Positions 45,789 to 55,941 of a DNA stretch of 64,000 nt are shown here, in pieces. The notes below the pieces were generated by a model that made no database searches, was not told the origin of the DNA, and worked only from the letters and a program-made list of their open reading frames with translations. Origin of the DNA: Advenella incenata (GTDB lineage Bacteria > Pseudomonadota > Gammaproteobacteria > Burkholderiales > Burkholderiaceae_B); the NCBI RefSeq assembly GCF_004217095.1, contig NZ_SHKO01000003.1, forward strand, positions 248,001-312,000, given 5' to 3'. Made by a program: the position numbers and the translations under genes. The first letter of the stretch is position 1; each line of letters starts with the position of its first letter.

Positions 45789-46670
45789 TTATTGTTGTGC
45801 TGGTTGACCGGAGTCTGGCGCCGTATAGCCGTGCATGGTGATCCCAGCTGAGCTGATCGACAGATAGCCGCCCCGAAAAGGCGGGTGATCCCATTCCCAG
45901 TCGGGTAACACCCAGCGACACCGTTGCGTGCCGTGGTCTTCGAATTGATGGCACTTCGGTTTGTGGGTATGGCCATGTATTAAATGAATCAGCGCGGGAT
46001 GATCGCGAAATACATCCGATACCGCCTCATGGGCGACATCCATCAGATACATTGGTTTTGTGCCATGCGCATGCATGCTGGTCTTGCGGGCGCGACGCGC
46101 GATCGCCCGCCGCACTTGCAATGGCAGGGCCAGAAATAGTCGTCGTGTAAAAGGGTGGCGCGACAGTTTACGGAAACGCTGGAAGGACACGTCGTGTGTA
46201 CATAGCTCGTCGCCGTGGCTGATATGGATGGGGCCGGCATCTGTATGAAACAGGGTCGAATCGGGCATGAGTGTTGCGCCCAGGGCACGGGCCAGATCCG
46301 GTCCCATCAGAAAGTCACGGTTGCCATGGCCTATGAACAGGGGAATTTTTTTCGCGGTTTCGGACAGATGCCCGATGGCCTCCCGCAGCCAAGGTTCGGG
46401 ATCATTGACAGCGGCATCATCGCCAATCCAGGCATCAAAAATATCACCTGCCAGTATGAGCCCGTTGGCATGCGCTGCCGCCTCGGCCAGAAAAGCATAG
46501 AAAACGCGGCAGGTTTCGGGAACCTGCCGCGCCAGATGGATATCCGAGGCGACCCAGATTGTTCCGGGCAGCGTAAAATCAGTTTTCGACAACGCTGGCT
46601 TTTTCAATGATGACGGGTTCAACCGGCACGTCTTGATGGAAACCTTGGTTACCGGTTTTGACGCCCTCAA
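45789..46670 (-). CDS. lpxH: UDP-2,3-diacylglucosamine diphosphatase
   Basis: Hydrolyses UDP-2,3-diacylglucosamine to lipid X in lipid A synthesis at the inner membrane. Metallophosphoesterase motifs [34 protein letters not shown] and HGHTHKP are all present. The ATG at 46670 gives 293 residues but overlaps the end of the cyclophilin gene by 92 bases, and homologues begin close to [13 protein letters not shown] at 46589 (LSKTDFTL) or a similar near start fits better. Function is firm, start is not. Confidence 0.88.
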   Translation of the reverse strand: MRASKPVTKVSIKTCRLNPSSLKKPALSKTDFTLPGTIWVASDIHLARQVPETCRVFYAFLAEAAAHANGLILAGDIFDAWIGDDAAVNDPEPWLREAIGHLSETAKKIPLFIGHGNRDFLMGPDLARALGATLMPDSTLFHTDAGPIHISHGDELCTHDVSFQRFRKLSRHPFTRRLFLALPLQVRRAIARRARKTSMHAHGTKPMYLMDVAHEAVSDVFRDHPALIHLIHGHTHKPKCHQFEDHGTQRCRWVLPDWEWDHPPFRGGYLSISSAGITMHGYTAPDSGQPAQQ

Positions 46671-47208
46671 TTTTGTCGATCACGTCCTGGCCCTGGACAA
46701 CTTTACCAAATACGGCGTAGCCCCAGCCTTGGGCTGTGGGAGCCGAGAAGTTCAGGAAATCGTTGTCCTTGGCATTGATGAAAAACTGGGCAGTGGCCGA
46801 TTGCGGGTCATTGGTGCGAGCCATGGCAATGGTGTACTTGTCGTTTTTCAGGCCGTTATCGGCTTCATTTTTGATCGGCGCTTCGGTCGCTTTCTGTTTC
46901 ATGTCAACGTCAAAACCGCCACCCTGGATCATGAATCCTTTGATCACGCGGTGAAAGATCAGATTGTCGAAGAAACCATTATTGACATATTTCAGAAAGT
47001 TTTCTGTGGTAACTGGTGCTTTTTCAGCATCCAGTTCCAGGACGAAATCGCCCTGATTGGTTTGCAGTTTGACCTGTGGCTGACTCATGGATGTTTCCTT
47101 TTTAGTTGAAGAATCTGCGGCGTGTGCCGCCTGTAGCGCGGCGACCGACAGAACGGCCCCCAGAGCGACGCCGGCAATGCGGCGTGAAAATACAAAGTGT
47201 GATATCAC
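46579..47208 (-). CDS. ppiA: Cyclophilin-type peptidyl-prolyl isomerase with signal peptide
   Basis: Catalyses cis-trans isomerisation of proline bonds. From GTG 47208, two bases after the TPR gene and with AAGG, 209 residues: a signal peptide ending QAAHA, then the cyclophilin domain with [31 protein letters not shown] and GYAVFGKVV. An internal ATG at 47088 ([15 protein letters not shown]) lies 7 bases after AAGGA and matches the start of cytoplasmic PpiB proteins; translation from both sites is possible. Confidence 0.9.
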   Translation of the reverse strand: MISHFVFSRRIAGVALGAVLSVAALQAAHAADSSTKKETSMSQPQVKLQTNQGDFVLELDAEKAPVTTENFLKYVNNGFFDNLIFHRVIKGFMIQGGGFDVDMKQKATEAPIKNEADNGLKNDKYTIAMARTNDPQSATAQFFINAKDNDFLNFSAPTAQGWGYAVFGKVVQGQDVIDKIEGVKTGNQGFHQDVPVEPVIIEKASVVEN

Positions 47209-47210
47209 GT

Positions 47211-47924
47211 TCAGTTACCTTCAATGATGCGTCCGATGGCTTGCGCCTGGGCTGCCGCCCCGGGGATGCCATGGCGGGAAGCATCGGCAAACGCTTTTTG
47301 GGACAGCATCAATTGCACCATACCCATGTTGCGCAATGCAACCCCATAACGGGGATTAATTGACAGAGCGGTCTTGAGCGCCTCGTAGGCCGGGTCTGTC
47401 AGCCCCGCCTGCAGATAGAGCGCGGCCATATTATTCCATGGTTCGGCCAGCTCCGGGTAGCTGGACGTCATGCTGCGATAGACCTCCAGTGCCTGCGGCT
47501 TGCGGTCCAGCGCTGCCAGCGCGCGCCCTTTCAGAAACAGCAGTTGAACATCTGTTGCCGGCGCGATAATGCGATCATTGGCATTCTGGCGGCGTTCGAT
47601 CTCCTGCAGCGCCTTGGCTGCCTGGCCCTGCGTGATCATTGCGCTCAGACGGCTTGCCGCGCCCGACGCCGTTTCCGGAATGGACGTGTCAACCGAGGGT
47701 TCCAGCTTTTTCAGAACGTTTGCCAGCCCCTGCCAGCCGGGCTCGCGCGCGTTGGCGCCGTTGTCCTGGGTATACATGGGGGAGGGGATGCCATTGGTTG
47801 CGCCGCCTGAAGGCGTCGAGCCGGCCTGATACGGGGTTGTCGCCTGCTGGGCCATTGCCTGCAGCGCTGGCAACAGGCACAGGGAGCACACTAACAGCGA
47901 ACGGTGAATAACATTAAGTTTCAC
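47211..47924 (-). CDS. TPR-repeat protein, exported
   Basis: 237 residues; signal peptide [20 protein letters not shown] and on to about residue 25, then a low-complexity Gly/Ser-rich linker and several tetratricopeptide-like helix pairs in the C-terminal half ([49 protein letters not shown]-like, [20 protein letters not shown]). TPR proteins are scaffolds; this one lies directly upstream of cyclophilin and lpxH as in related Alcaligenaceae. The role is not known; periplasmic or outer-membrane placement is likely. Confidence 0.82.
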   Translation of the reverse strand: MKLNVIHRSLLVCSLCLLPALQAMAQQATTPYQAGSTPSGGATNGIPSPMYTQDNGANAREPGWQGLANVLKKLEPSVDTSIPETASGAASRLSAMITQGQAAKALQEIERRQNANDRIIAPATDVQLLFLKGRALAALDRKPQALEVYRSMTSSYPELAEPWNNMAALYLQAGLTDPAYEALKTALSINPRYGVALRNMGMVQLMLSQKAFADASRHGIPGAAAQAQAIGRIIEGN

Positions 47925-48118
47925 AGCGCTTATCCAGAAAATCGTGAAAGAAAACCTTCAAGTACATGCAGCCTCTGGTGAGGACTTGCTATACTTACTC
48001 CTTCGTATTTTAGCCTTAGTTGAGGGTGCGGCGTATAAACCCTAACCCGCTACGGCTTTTTTTCTTTGCTGCATCGGTCAATCCCGACCGAAGGCACGTC
48101 CGGTTTTTTATTTCCGCC

Positions 48119-49570
48119 ATGCAAATATTCAATACCCTTTCCCGCGCCAAAGCGCCTTTTGTTACGGTAGAGCCCGGCAAAGTGCGGATGTACGTTTGCG
48201 GCATGACGGTCTATGATTTCTGTCATCTGGGCCATGCCCGTATGCTTGTCAGCTTCGATGTGGTCCAGCGCTGGCTGCGCCAAAGCGGCTATCAGGTCGA
48301 CTACGTACGCAATATCACCGATATCGACGACAAAATCATCAACAAGGCAGTGTCGCTGAACCAGCCTTTACATGCCGTTACGTCTTTCTATACTGACGCC
48401 ATGCATGCCGATGAGCGGGCGCTGAACGTACAGCCTCCCGACCGGGAACCCCGCGCCACCATGCACATACCCGGTATGCTGCAAATTATCAAGGACTTGC
48501 AGGACAAGGACCTGGCGTACCAGACCCCCGACGGGGACGTTAACTATGCAGTACGCAGTTTTCCTGGCTACGGCAAGCTATCGGGCAAAGTGCTGGACGA
48601 TCTGCGCGCGGGCAACCGCGTTGCCGTTTCCGACGGCAAGCGCGATCCGTTCGATTTCGTTCTGTGGAAACAGGCCAAACCCAACGAACCCGAAGACTCC
48701 ATCTGGGATTCGCCTTTCGGGCGCGGTCGTCCAGGCTGGCACATTGAATGTTCGGCCATGAGCAGGGAGCTGCTTGGCCAGCCTCTGGATATTCATGGCG
48801 GCGGCCCTGATCTGAAGTTTCCGCATCATGAAAACGAAATTGCGCAGTCCGAAGGCGCTTATGGCGGTACGCTGGCCAATTGGTGGATGCATTGTGGCCC
48901 GCTGATGGTGGATGATGAAAAAATGTCCAAATCACTGGGCAATTTCAGAACAATCCGTGATACTGTCAGCTCAGAGTCCGATAGCGCGTCGGCCGATTAC
49001 CAGATCAACACGCGCGAAGCGGAAATGCTGCGGTTTTTTGTTGTGCGCAACCATTACCGGAGCCCGCAGAATTTTACGCCAGACAACCTGTACAATGCAC
49101 AGGCTGCGCTGGATCGAATTTATCAGACGTTCAACAATACCGGAGTGACCGATACAGCATCCATCGATTGGTCGCTGGATTTTGAACAGGCGTTCAAAGC
49201 CGCCATGGATGACGACTTCAATACCGCAGTGGCCATTGCTGTCCTGTTTGATATGGTTACCGAGGCAAACCGGCGCAACAGCGCCGTGCTCAGCGGTCGG
49301 ATCCGTGCACTGGGCGGGGTATTGGGCCTGTTGCAACAGGATCCGCAGCATTATCTGCAGTCGCCGACACGCTATATCAAGCGCGAAGGTCAGTCTGTTG
49401 CCGCAACGGCCTTGAGCGAGTCCGATATCGAAGCATTGATCGAGCAACGTCGCCAGGCCAAGCTAGACCGTGATTTCGGCAAGGCCGATCAGATTCGTGC
49501 ACAGCTCAAGGAGCAGGGCGTGGAACTTGAGGATAAACCAGGTGGCCTGACGCAATGGCGTCGCGCCTGA
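48119..49570 (+). CDS. cysS: Cysteinyl-tRNA synthetase
   Basis: Charges tRNA-Cys. From ATG 48119 ([11 protein letters not shown]) 483 residues; the frame is open 33 codons farther upstream but homologues start here. Class I motifs HLGHAR (HIGH type) and KMSKS ([10 protein letters not shown]), zinc-site residues in [16 protein letters not shown] and [10 protein letters not shown], and the DALR-type anticodon domain at the C-terminus. First of four co-oriented housekeeping genes. Confidence 0.96.
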   Translation: MQIFNTLSRAKAPFVTVEPGKVRMYVCGMTVYDFCHLGHARMLVSFDVVQRWLRQSGYQVDYVRNITDIDDKIINKAVSLNQPLHAVTSFYTDAMHADERALNVQPPDREPRATMHIPGMLQIIKDLQDKDLAYQTPDGDVNYAVRSFPGYGKLSGKVLDDLRAGNRVAVSDGKRDPFDFVLWKQAKPNEPEDSIWDSPFGRGRPGWHIECSAMSRELLGQPLDIHGGGPDLKFPHHENEIAQSEGAYGGTLANWWMHCGPLMVDDEKMSKSLGNFRTIRDTVSSESDSASADYQINTREAEMLRFFVVRNHYRSPQNFTPDNLYNAQAALDRIYQTFNNTGVTDTASIDWSLDFEQAFKAAMDDDFNTAVAIAVLFDMVTEANRRNSAVLSGRIRALGGVLGLLQQDPQHYLQSPTRYIKREGQSVAATALSESDIEALIEQRRQAKLDRDFGKADQIRAQLKEQGVELEDKPGGLTQWRRA

Positions 49571-49581
49571 TAGGGGAAGAC

Positions 49582-50205
49582 ATGTCATCTGCAGCACCTG
49601 CGGCGATAAAGCCCGAATATTGGGACGAGGCCGTTACATATCTGATCAAGAAAGATCGCATTCTTCGTAAAATCATTCCGGCCAATCCCGATTTATGGCT
49701 GTCTACCAACAAAACGGCCTTTGTCACATTGGCGCGGGCCATTATCGGCCAGCAGATTTCGTCCAAGACAGCAGACCTGCATTGGAAAAATTTCACACAG
49801 CTTTGCGGTCATCGACCATCGCCGGCCACTGTTCTTGAATACAATGAGGCCCAATGGCGGGAAGCGGGGTTGTCCAAGCGAAAAACGGAATACATTCTGG
49901 ATTTGGCGAATCATTTCAATGAGCGGAAAGTAAATCCGCTGAAATGGTCTAAAATGGACGACGAAGACATCATTACCGAATTATGTGCGATTCGGGGCAT
50001 CAGCCGCTGGACAGCGGAAATGTTCCTTATTTTTAATTTGCACAGACCAGATATTCTGCCAATCGATGATCCGGGGCTGCTCAAGGCAATCTCGGAGCAC
50101 TATTTCAGCGGTGAGCCTGTATCACGGTACGAGGTACGCGAAGTAGCGCAATCGTGGCAACCGTGGCGAACAGTGGCGACATGGTACTTATGGCGCAGCC
50201 TTTAA
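49582..50205 (+). CDS. DNA-3-methyladenine glycosylase, HhH-GPD family
   Basis: Excises alkylated bases for base-excision repair. ATG 49582 has AGGGGAA; 207 residues, much shorter than E. coli AlkA (282) because the N-terminal domain is absent, so it is closer to Mag1-like members. The helix-hairpin-helix reads LCAIRGISRWTAEMFLIF and the catalytic Asp is in LPIDDPGLLKA. Eleven bases after cysS, same operon. Confidence 0.88.
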   Translation: MSSAAPAAIKPEYWDEAVTYLIKKDRILRKIIPANPDLWLSTNKTAFVTLARAIIGQQISSKTADLHWKNFTQLCGHRPSPATVLEYNEAQWREAGLSKRKTEYILDLANHFNERKVNPLKWSKMDDEDIITELCAIRGISRWTAEMFLIFNLHRPDILPIDDPGLLKAISEHYFSGEPVSRYEVREVAQSWQPWRTVATWYLWRSL

Positions 50206-50250
50206 GGGTGCAGCAGGTACGCGTGAACAACCATTCATGACAAGATAACT

Positions 50251-51210
50251 ATGAAATTTACTTTTTTAGAATTTGAAGGACCTATAGCAGAGCTCGAGCA
50301 GAAGATCGAGCAGTTGCGCCATGTTTCCTCTGATTCGGCAGTCGATATTTCCGAAGAAATCACCAAACTGCAGCAAAAAAGCGAGAGTCTGACCAACAGT
50401 ATCTATTCCAAGCTCACGCCCTGGCAGACCGCACTGGTTGCCAGGCATCCGCAAAGACCGTATACCATGGACTATGTTCGTGAAATCTTTACCGATTTTC
50501 ACGAACTGCATGGCGATCGCATGTATGAAGACGATCTGTCCATCGTAGGGGGCCTGGCCCGCTTTTCCGGCGAAGCCTGCATGATTATCGGCCACCAGAA
50601 AGGGCGCGACACCAAAGAGCGCGCCAAGCGCAATTTCGGCATGCCACGCCCCGAAGGATATCGCAAGGCGATGCGACTGATGCGTCTGGCAGAAAAATTC
50701 CAATTGCCGGTATTTACTTTTGTAGATACCCCGGGCGCCTATCCAGGTATTGGCGCCGAAGAGCGCGGGCAATCTGAAGCCATCGGGCATAATCTGTATG
50801 CCATGGCAGAGTTGCGAGTTCCCATTATTTCCACGATCATCGGCGAAGGCGGCTCGGGTGGTGCGCTTGCCATCGCAGTGGGTGATGTCGTGCAGATGCT
50901 GCAATATTCTACTTATGGCGTCATTTCCCCCGAAGGCTGTGCCTCCATTCTCTGGCGCAGTGCCGACAAGGCACCTGTGGCGGCCGAAGCGCTGGGCATT
51001 ACCGCGCCGCGGCTGCTGGATCTGGGCCTGATCGATAAAGTTGTACCCGAGCCGGTGGGTGGCGCGCAACGCGATGCCGTGACCATGGCCAAAACGCTGA
51101 AACGCTCGCTTTCCGAAGCACTGCGGCAGGTGTCTGGTATGGACGTTGATGAGCTTCTGGATAGAAGGCTGGAGCGACTCATGTCTTATGGTCGTGTCCA
51201 GGACAAATAA
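50251..51210 (+). CDS. accA: Acetyl-CoA carboxylase carboxyltransferase subunit alpha
   Basis: Transfers the carboxyl group from biotin-BCCP to acetyl-CoA, first step of fatty acid synthesis. The 319-residue product begins [20 protein letters not shown] and contains the CoA/biotin-binding crotonase-like fold with [36 protein letters not shown] and [10 protein letters not shown]. Usual length and no deviations. Its end overlaps the tilS start by 23 bases. Confidence 0.97.
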   Translation: MKFTFLEFEGPIAELEQKIEQLRHVSSDSAVDISEEITKLQQKSESLTNSIYSKLTPWQTALVARHPQRPYTMDYVREIFTDFHELHGDRMYEDDLSIVGGLARFSGEACMIIGHQKGRDTKERAKRNFGMPRPEGYRKAMRLMRLAEKFQLPVFTFVDTPGAYPGIGAEERGQSEAIGHNLYAMAELRVPIISTIIGEGGSGGALAIAVGDVVQMLQYSTYGVISPEGCASILWRSADKAPVAAEALGITAPRLLDLGLIDKVVPEPVGGAQRDAVTMAKTLKRSLSEALRQVSGMDVDELLDRRLERLMSYGRVQDK

Positions 51211-52261
51211 TTCTTTCTTGCAGCAGACGGGCTGGCTTGAAGACACCACGCTTCTTGAGCCCTTGCATGCCGTTCTTTGCACGATAGACGCAGGCAGCAT
51301 TGCAATTGGGGTAAGCGGCGGCGCCGATTCGGCCATGTTGCTGGTTGCTGCAGCCCAGATTGCTGAGCAGCAAAAAAAAACCATTCACGCTGTTCACGTA
51401 CACCACGGGCTGGTGGCCGCGGCCGATGCCTGGGCTGCGCATACGGCGCAACTGGCACAACAGGTCGGTGTGGCATTTCATTTTCTGCCGGTGCAGGTCG
51501 CATTCGACTCTGGCAAGGGTATTGAAGCGGCGGCCCGGCTGGCGCGTTATAACGCATTTGAACAATGGTCAGTAAATTACGATTGCCATCATATGCTGCT
51601 TGCCCATCATCGTGATGATCAGGCTGAAACCATGCTGCTGCGTCTGTTGCGCGGAGCCGGCGTGCAGGGCATGTCAGGTATGGCGGCCCGGACCCGACGC
51701 GGGTCCCTGCAGTTATACCGCCCATGGCTGGATGTGGGGCGCAACAAGATCCTGGATGCCGCAGCCCGTTATGAAGCGCAGACCGGCTGGATGCCCGTGC
51801 AGGACCCGACCAATCGGGATGAAAAATATACTCGTGCCGCCGTGCGCACGCTGCTCACACCGGTTCTGAACAAGCGCTGGCCCCAATGGCAGGGAAACCT
51901 GTTGCGCCATGCGCGGGTGATGGCCGAAAGCACCTTGCTGCTGCAAGACCTGGGCGATATGGATTTGCAGCATTGTCTGCTTACTGAAGACGGACTGGGG
52001 TTTTCTCTGGCCCGTTGGCGGCAATTGCCACAACATCGGCAGGCCAACGTGATGCGCCAGTGGCTGCGCCGCCTGGATATTGCCATGCCTACCGAAGCGC
52101 GCCTGAACCAGTGGTTGCAGCAGCTGCGACAAGTGCATGCGCTAGGACACGATCGTAATATTCTACTGAAACACCAAGGTTGCCATATCATATGCCGGCG
52201 CGGCCAGGTGCAAGTACTTCTTGACGATGCGGACGGATCAATCACGATTGGTAGTGCCTGA
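51188..52261 (+). CDS. tilS: tRNA(Ile)-lysidine synthase
   Basis: Attaches lysine to cytidine 34 of tRNA-Ile(CAU), so that it reads AUA. P-loop SGGADS at about 43-48 and [20 protein letters not shown], the family signature; then the segment [16 protein letters not shown] and a C-terminal binding domain. ATG 51188 gives 357 residues; a start upstream within accA is also open. Last gene of the cysS operon. Confidence 0.93.
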   Translation: MVVSRTNNSFLQQTGWLEDTTLLEPLHAVLCTIDAGSIAIGVSGGADSAMLLVAAAQIAEQQKKTIHAVHVHHGLVAAADAWAAHTAQLAQQVGVAFHFLPVQVAFDSGKGIEAAARLARYNAFEQWSVNYDCHHMLLAHHRDDQAETMLLRLLRGAGVQGMSGMAARTRRGSLQLYRPWLDVGRNKILDAAARYEAQTGWMPVQDPTNRDEKYTRAAVRTLLTPVLNKRWPQWQGNLLRHARVMAESTLLLQDLGDMDLQHCLLTEDGLGFSLARWRQLPQHRQANVMRQWLRRLDIAMPTEARLNQWLQQLRQVHALGHDRNILLKHQGCHIICRRGQVQVLLDDADGSITIGSA

Positions 52262-52649
52262 TCTGCAGTGACCTGCAGGCAAAACAATAAAGCGTATCAG
52301 CAGAAAATCGTCTCATCTTGCCAATCACGGTACGAGGCCGTTTTAGGCAGGCAATATCATTTCCTGGCCTGGTGGCCTCATTTGCGTGTCATTACCCCGC
52401 GGTTTTAGACAGCCGGACAGTGCGCAAGTCATGGCGCAGGCCTGCCATTTCATCCGTTGCAAACCTGTATGCAGCGCAATCAGACTGCAATGTGTTTCTG
52501 TTGCCCGCCAGATGTGTCATCACTTTTCAAAATAAACAGGCTTCTTTTTTTGTGATTATATTGATTCAGAGCGCGGCTTTTTGCCGTGTCTGCAGAAGCG
52601 TCAATCTGATATTTCTGCCCGATTCCTGACGTATTCACAAGGTGATATC
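52262..52649. other. Intergenic region tilS to PepSY gene
   Basis: I see no gene with coding character. The second half, AT-rich from about 52500, should carry the promoter of the PepSY-domain gene. Confidence 0.4.
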
Positions 52650-52976
52650 ATGAAAAAAATACTAACTGCTGGCATGATTGGTTTGCTGATTGCAGTGGCG
52701 CCTGCCACCGGGGCCCTGGCGTATCAGAGTGGACACCGCGGCGACGTTTCTCCGGCACAGGCGATGCGTATCGCCGAAAGAGCGGTGGGCGGCCAGGCCT
52801 ATAAAGTCGAACCTGACCATTATCGGGGACGGCGCGCATACAGTGTCGATGTCAGAAAGGCCAGAAGGGTGGTGCAGGTTGATGTGGACGCCCGCAATGG
52901 AAAAATCCTGCATACGGAACGCCATAATCGCCGCGGGCCGGTTGAGCAACATCCGCGAGCATACCACCACCGTTGA
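52650..52976 (+). CDS. PepSY-domain protein, exported
   Basis: 108 residues from ATG 52650, preceded by AAGG. Signal peptide of about 24 residues (KKILTAGMIGLLIAVAPATG, then ALA), then one PepSY domain: SPAQAMRIAERAVGGQAYKV, RGRRAYSVDVRKA and VVQVDVDARNGKIL. These domains are often periplasmic inhibitors or redox/metal-associated modules. Stands alone; partner unknown. The tail is rich in His and Arg (ERHNRRGPVEQHPRAYHHR), which might bind metal. Confidence 0.8.
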   Translation: MKKILTAGMIGLLIAVAPATGALAYQSGHRGDVSPAQAMRIAERAVGGQAYKVEPDHYRGRRAYSVDVRKARRVVQVDVDARNGKILHTERHNRRGPVEQHPRAYHHR

Positions 52977-53527
52977 ACCTGCCTTGTTTTGCCATACCGT
53001 GCCTTGCTGCACGGCATGGCAGTACATCTCAAATGAAATAATATGCCTCATTGCAAGTGGCCTGGGTACATCCATCACAAATGAATTTGAGCATTACAAG
53101 CGAATTGCTGCAACAACACTCAATTGCGGTCTCCCGACTGAATCAGTGCAAAATAATTGACGACATCACGCGCCACGATTGCTGCTATCAACTTACGTTA
53201 ATCTGAATACTTCTTTCCACAAAGGTCTGGCATTCTGGTATGGCGTGGGTCTGTTGTATCAGCATTATTGCAACTGTGTTTGGGTACGTGTTTTTTTTTG
53301 CAGCTCGCTCTATTTAGTAAGTGTTTGATTTGACGTTGTTTACATGCGCGCGGCGCGCGACTGGTCCCATGAGGGCGAGCCAACTGGTTCTATGCCGATT
53401 AAATCACTTGTCGTACTATAAAAAAGGAAATCGCCTTGTCTGTTGCATGTCAGTCATGCTGAACCAAATGCAGCGACGGCTCAAAGCGGCGCATGTGACG
53501 CGCCGGCGATACACACAAGGAAGAGAC
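52977..53527. other. Long intergenic region upstream of sorA
   Basis: 551 bases with no recognisable gene. A frame open from 53321 into sorA has no ribosome site until 53528, so the region is probably regulatory or a 5' leader. Confidence 0.45.
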
Positions 53528-54766
53528 ATGCAAGACCCAAACCGCTCTCATGCTGCGCGACGACGCTTTCTGAAATCTGCCGGCTATACCGGCATCGGAT
53601 TATGGTCCGGGCTGGCGCTGCCTTCGGCATTTGCTGCAGGCAAGGAAACAATCACATTGCCCTTTGGCAATGGTGAGCGTGTTCTTGAAGCCTTCCCGGG
53701 AAAACGTCCGCTGATTGTGCTGACTAATCGTCCTCCCCAGCTGGAGACACCATTTTCAGTGTTCAACGACGGTATGATTACGCCGAACGATGCTTTTTTT
53801 GTGCGTTATCACTGGAGCGGTATTCCAACAGAGGTCGACTTGAAAGGTTTTCGACTGAAGGTGCATGGGTCGGTCAGCAAACCACTGGAACTGACGCTGG
53901 ATGACTTAAAGAAACTGCCCAACAAAGAAATCACCGCAGTACATCAGTGTTCCGGTAACAGTCGCGGTTTCTTTGAACCGCGCATAAATGGTGGTCAATT
54001 GGGCCACGGCGCGATGGGCAATGCCAAATGGAAAGGCGTTGCCCTGAAAGACGTGCTTGAGTTGGCCGGTGTTGCCGGTTCGGCCAAACAGGTGGCCTTC
54101 AACGGATTGGATCATCCCCCCGTGCCTGACGGACCGGATTTTATCAAGGCATTGGATATTGATCATGGCATGGATGGCCAAGTCATGCTGGCATGGTCAA
54201 TGAACGATGAAGATCTGCCGCTGCTCAACGGCTATCCATTGCGTCTGGTTGTGCCTGGCTATTTTGGCACTTATTGGGTCAAGCATTTGAATGACATCCA
54301 TGTCATGGACGATGTTTTTGATGGCTTCTGGATGAGCAAGGCCTATCGTATTCCTGACAATGACTGTCATTGCGTAAAGCCTGGTGAGACACCAGAAAAA
54401 ACCATTCCGATCGAAAGATTTTCGGTTCGTTCATTTATCACAAATGTGGCCGATGACACGCGAATAACCGTGGGCAAACCGCTGGCCTTGCGAGGCATCG
54501 CATTTGATGGCGGATCGGGAATTAAATCGGTACAGCTATCTACCGACGGCGGCAGCAGCTGGTCGGATGCCAAGCTGGGTGACGAAATCAGCAAGTACTC
54601 CTTTCGCGAATGGACCGGCCAGTTCACGCCCCCAAAACAAGGCGAATTCAAGCTCATGGTTCGTGCGACTAACCAGAACGGTGAAACCCAGCCCATGCAG
54701 GCCAACTGGAATCCGTCCGGCTATCGCATGAACCGTATTGAACAGATTCGTGTGATCGCAGCATAG
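53528..54766 (+). CDS. sorA: Sulfite dehydrogenase, molybdopterin subunit (SorA-like)
   Basis: Periplasmic sulfite:cytochrome c oxidoreductase oxidising sulfite to sulfate. ATG 53528 follows AAGGAAGAG; 412 residues. Tat signal at residues 11-13 (ARRRFLKSAG) ending near SAFA. The sulfite-oxidase fold includes the molybdenum-binding Cys near residue 141 (AVHQCSGNSRGFF), LNGYPLRLVVPGYFGTYWVK and the C-terminal dimerisation domain (GIKSVQLSTDGGSSW). Related molybdoenzymes with other substrates exist, but the adjacent cytochrome c gene supports sulfite dehydrogenase. Confidence 0.87.
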   Translation: MQDPNRSHAARRRFLKSAGYTGIGLWSGLALPSAFAAGKETITLPFGNGERVLEAFPGKRPLIVLTNRPPQLETPFSVFNDGMITPNDAFFVRYHWSGIPTEVDLKGFRLKVHGSVSKPLELTLDDLKKLPNKEITAVHQCSGNSRGFFEPRINGGQLGHGAMGNAKWKGVALKDVLELAGVAGSAKQVAFNGLDHPPVPDGPDFIKALDIDHGMDGQVMLAWSMNDEDLPLLNGYPLRLVVPGYFGTYWVKHLNDIHVMDDVFDGFWMSKAYRIPDNDCHCVKPGETPEKTIPIERFSVRSFITNVADDTRITVGKPLALRGIAFDGGSGIKSVQLSTDGGSSWSDAKLGDEISKYSFREWTGQFTPPKQGEFKLMVRATNQNGETQPMQANWNPSGYRMNRIEQIRVIAA

Positions 54767-54777
54767 GGAGCGGACTA

Positions 54778-55188
54778 ATGAAATATTTATCTACACGTAA
54801 ACAGATGTTGCGCTGCGTCGTCGTCGGCTGTGCATTGCTGCCCGTGGCGGCTATCGGTGCCGGCGTCGAATTTCCCCAGGAAGCCGGTGGCTACAAGAAA
54901 AGTGATCTGCCCGGATACCAGATTGCCAATGGCCTGTGTCTGATGTGTCATTCGTCTCAGTATGTTTCGTCGCAGCCGCCGAAATCGTCGCCAAAATACT
55001 GGAATGCCACTATCCACAAAATGAAAGATGTCTACAAGGCGCCGTTGCAGGACGATATGATTCCTGCTGTGGTGGAGTATCTGAGCGTTGAATATGGTGG
55101 CCAGGACCGTGCAGCAGCGCATGCCGATTATGAAAAGGCCATGGCCGCATTGAAGAATCCTGCAACGGCCGATACCAGCAAAAAATAG
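54778..55188 (+). CDS. sorB: Cytochrome c subunit of sulfite dehydrogenase (SorB-like)
   Basis: Small periplasmic c-type cytochrome that accepts electrons from the molybdenum subunit. 136 residues, start 12 bases after sorA. Signal peptide ends near IGAG. Heme site CLMCH at residues 54-58, and the pattern of Met residues (KMKDVY, DDMIPAVV) may give the axial ligand. Followed by a strong terminator, so the operon ends here. Confidence 0.85.
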   Translation: MKYLSTRKQMLRCVVVGCALLPVAAIGAGVEFPQEAGGYKKSDLPGYQIANGLCLMCHSSQYVSSQPPKSSPKYWNATIHKMKDVYKAPLQDDMIPAVVEYLSVEYGGQDRAAAHADYEKAMAALKNPATADTSKK

Positions 55189-55231
55189 CACTGCCAGCAT
55201 CTTTCGCATGCGAATGTGGTAGAGTCAAAGC

Positions 55232-55273
55232 ATGCCTGCACTTCACGAATGTGAGGCAGGCATCTTTTTTTTT
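55232..55273 (+). terminator. Rho-independent terminator of sorAB
   Basis: ATGCCTGC and GCAGGCAT form an 8-bp stem (with some pairing in the 16-base loop), followed by C and nine T, about 45 bases after the sorB stop. Confidence 0.88.
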
Positions 55274-55287
55274 ACCCTGGCTCGTTT

Positions 55288-55941
55288 ATGTCCTATCCTG
55301 TTCTCTATTCCTTCCGACGGTGTCCGTACGCCATGCGCGCCCGGCTGGCCATCGCGGCCAGTGCTCAAACCTGCCAATTGCGTGAAATAGTGCTGCGCAA
55401 CAAACCCGCTGCCATGCTGGCGGCTTCGCCAAAGGGAACCGTGCCGGTCTTGATTCTTCCCAATGGCGAGGTGATAGAGCAAAGCTTGGACATCATGCTG
55501 TGGGCCTTGCGCCAAAATGACCCGTCGGGCTGGCTTGCGCCGGTGGGGTGTTTGCTGGCCGACATGCTGGCGCTCATCGAGTCCTGCGAACAGGACTTCA
55601 AGTGTCATCTTGACCGCTACAAATATCCGCAACGTTACGATCTTGAACACGGATTGCAACACCGCACTCAGGCGGCGGACTGGTTAATGACACTGGAGGG
55701 CACTCTGAGCCATACGCCTTATCTTTCGGGCTCGCATTGCGCGCTTGCCGACATGGCCATTGCACCATTTGTCAGGCAGTTTGCGCATACTGATTTTGCC
55801 TGGTTTGAAACGCAGGCCTGGCCGCATGTGCTGCGCTGGCTTGAAAACTGGAAGCAGTCAGCAATTTTTGCGCGCGTGATGCACAAGTATGCGCCGTGGG
55901 AAGAAGGGCAGGCGCCGGTGCTGTTTCCACCACCTATGTAG
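55288..55941 (+). CDS. Glutathione S-transferase family protein
   Basis: 217 residues with a thioredoxin-like N-terminal domain: VLYSFRRCPYAMRARL carries a CPYA motif, and PKGTVPVLILPNGEVIEQSL is the cis-Pro/Glu-Ser glutathione-binding part. The C-terminal half is alpha-helical. The single CPYA Cys suggests a glutaredoxin-like/omega or beta-type thiol transferase. Its stop overlaps by 8 bases the end of a convergent LysR gene. Confidence 0.87.
   Translation: MSYPVLYSFRRCPYAMRARLAIAASAQTCQLREIVLRNKPAAMLAASPKGTVPVLILPNGEVIEQSLDIMLWALRQNDPSGWLAPVGCLLADMLALIESCEQDFKCHLDRYKYPQRYDLEHGLQHRTQAADWLMTLEGTLSHTPYLSGSHCALADMAIAPFVRQFAHTDFAWFETQAWPHVLRWLENWKQSAIFARVMHKYAPWEEGQAPVLFPPPM

Noticed and set aside
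49555-49581. Extended start of the glycosylase gene inside cysS
   Set aside because: The ATG at 49582 has a clear AGGGGAA site and matches the expected protein start; the longer form needs no explanation.
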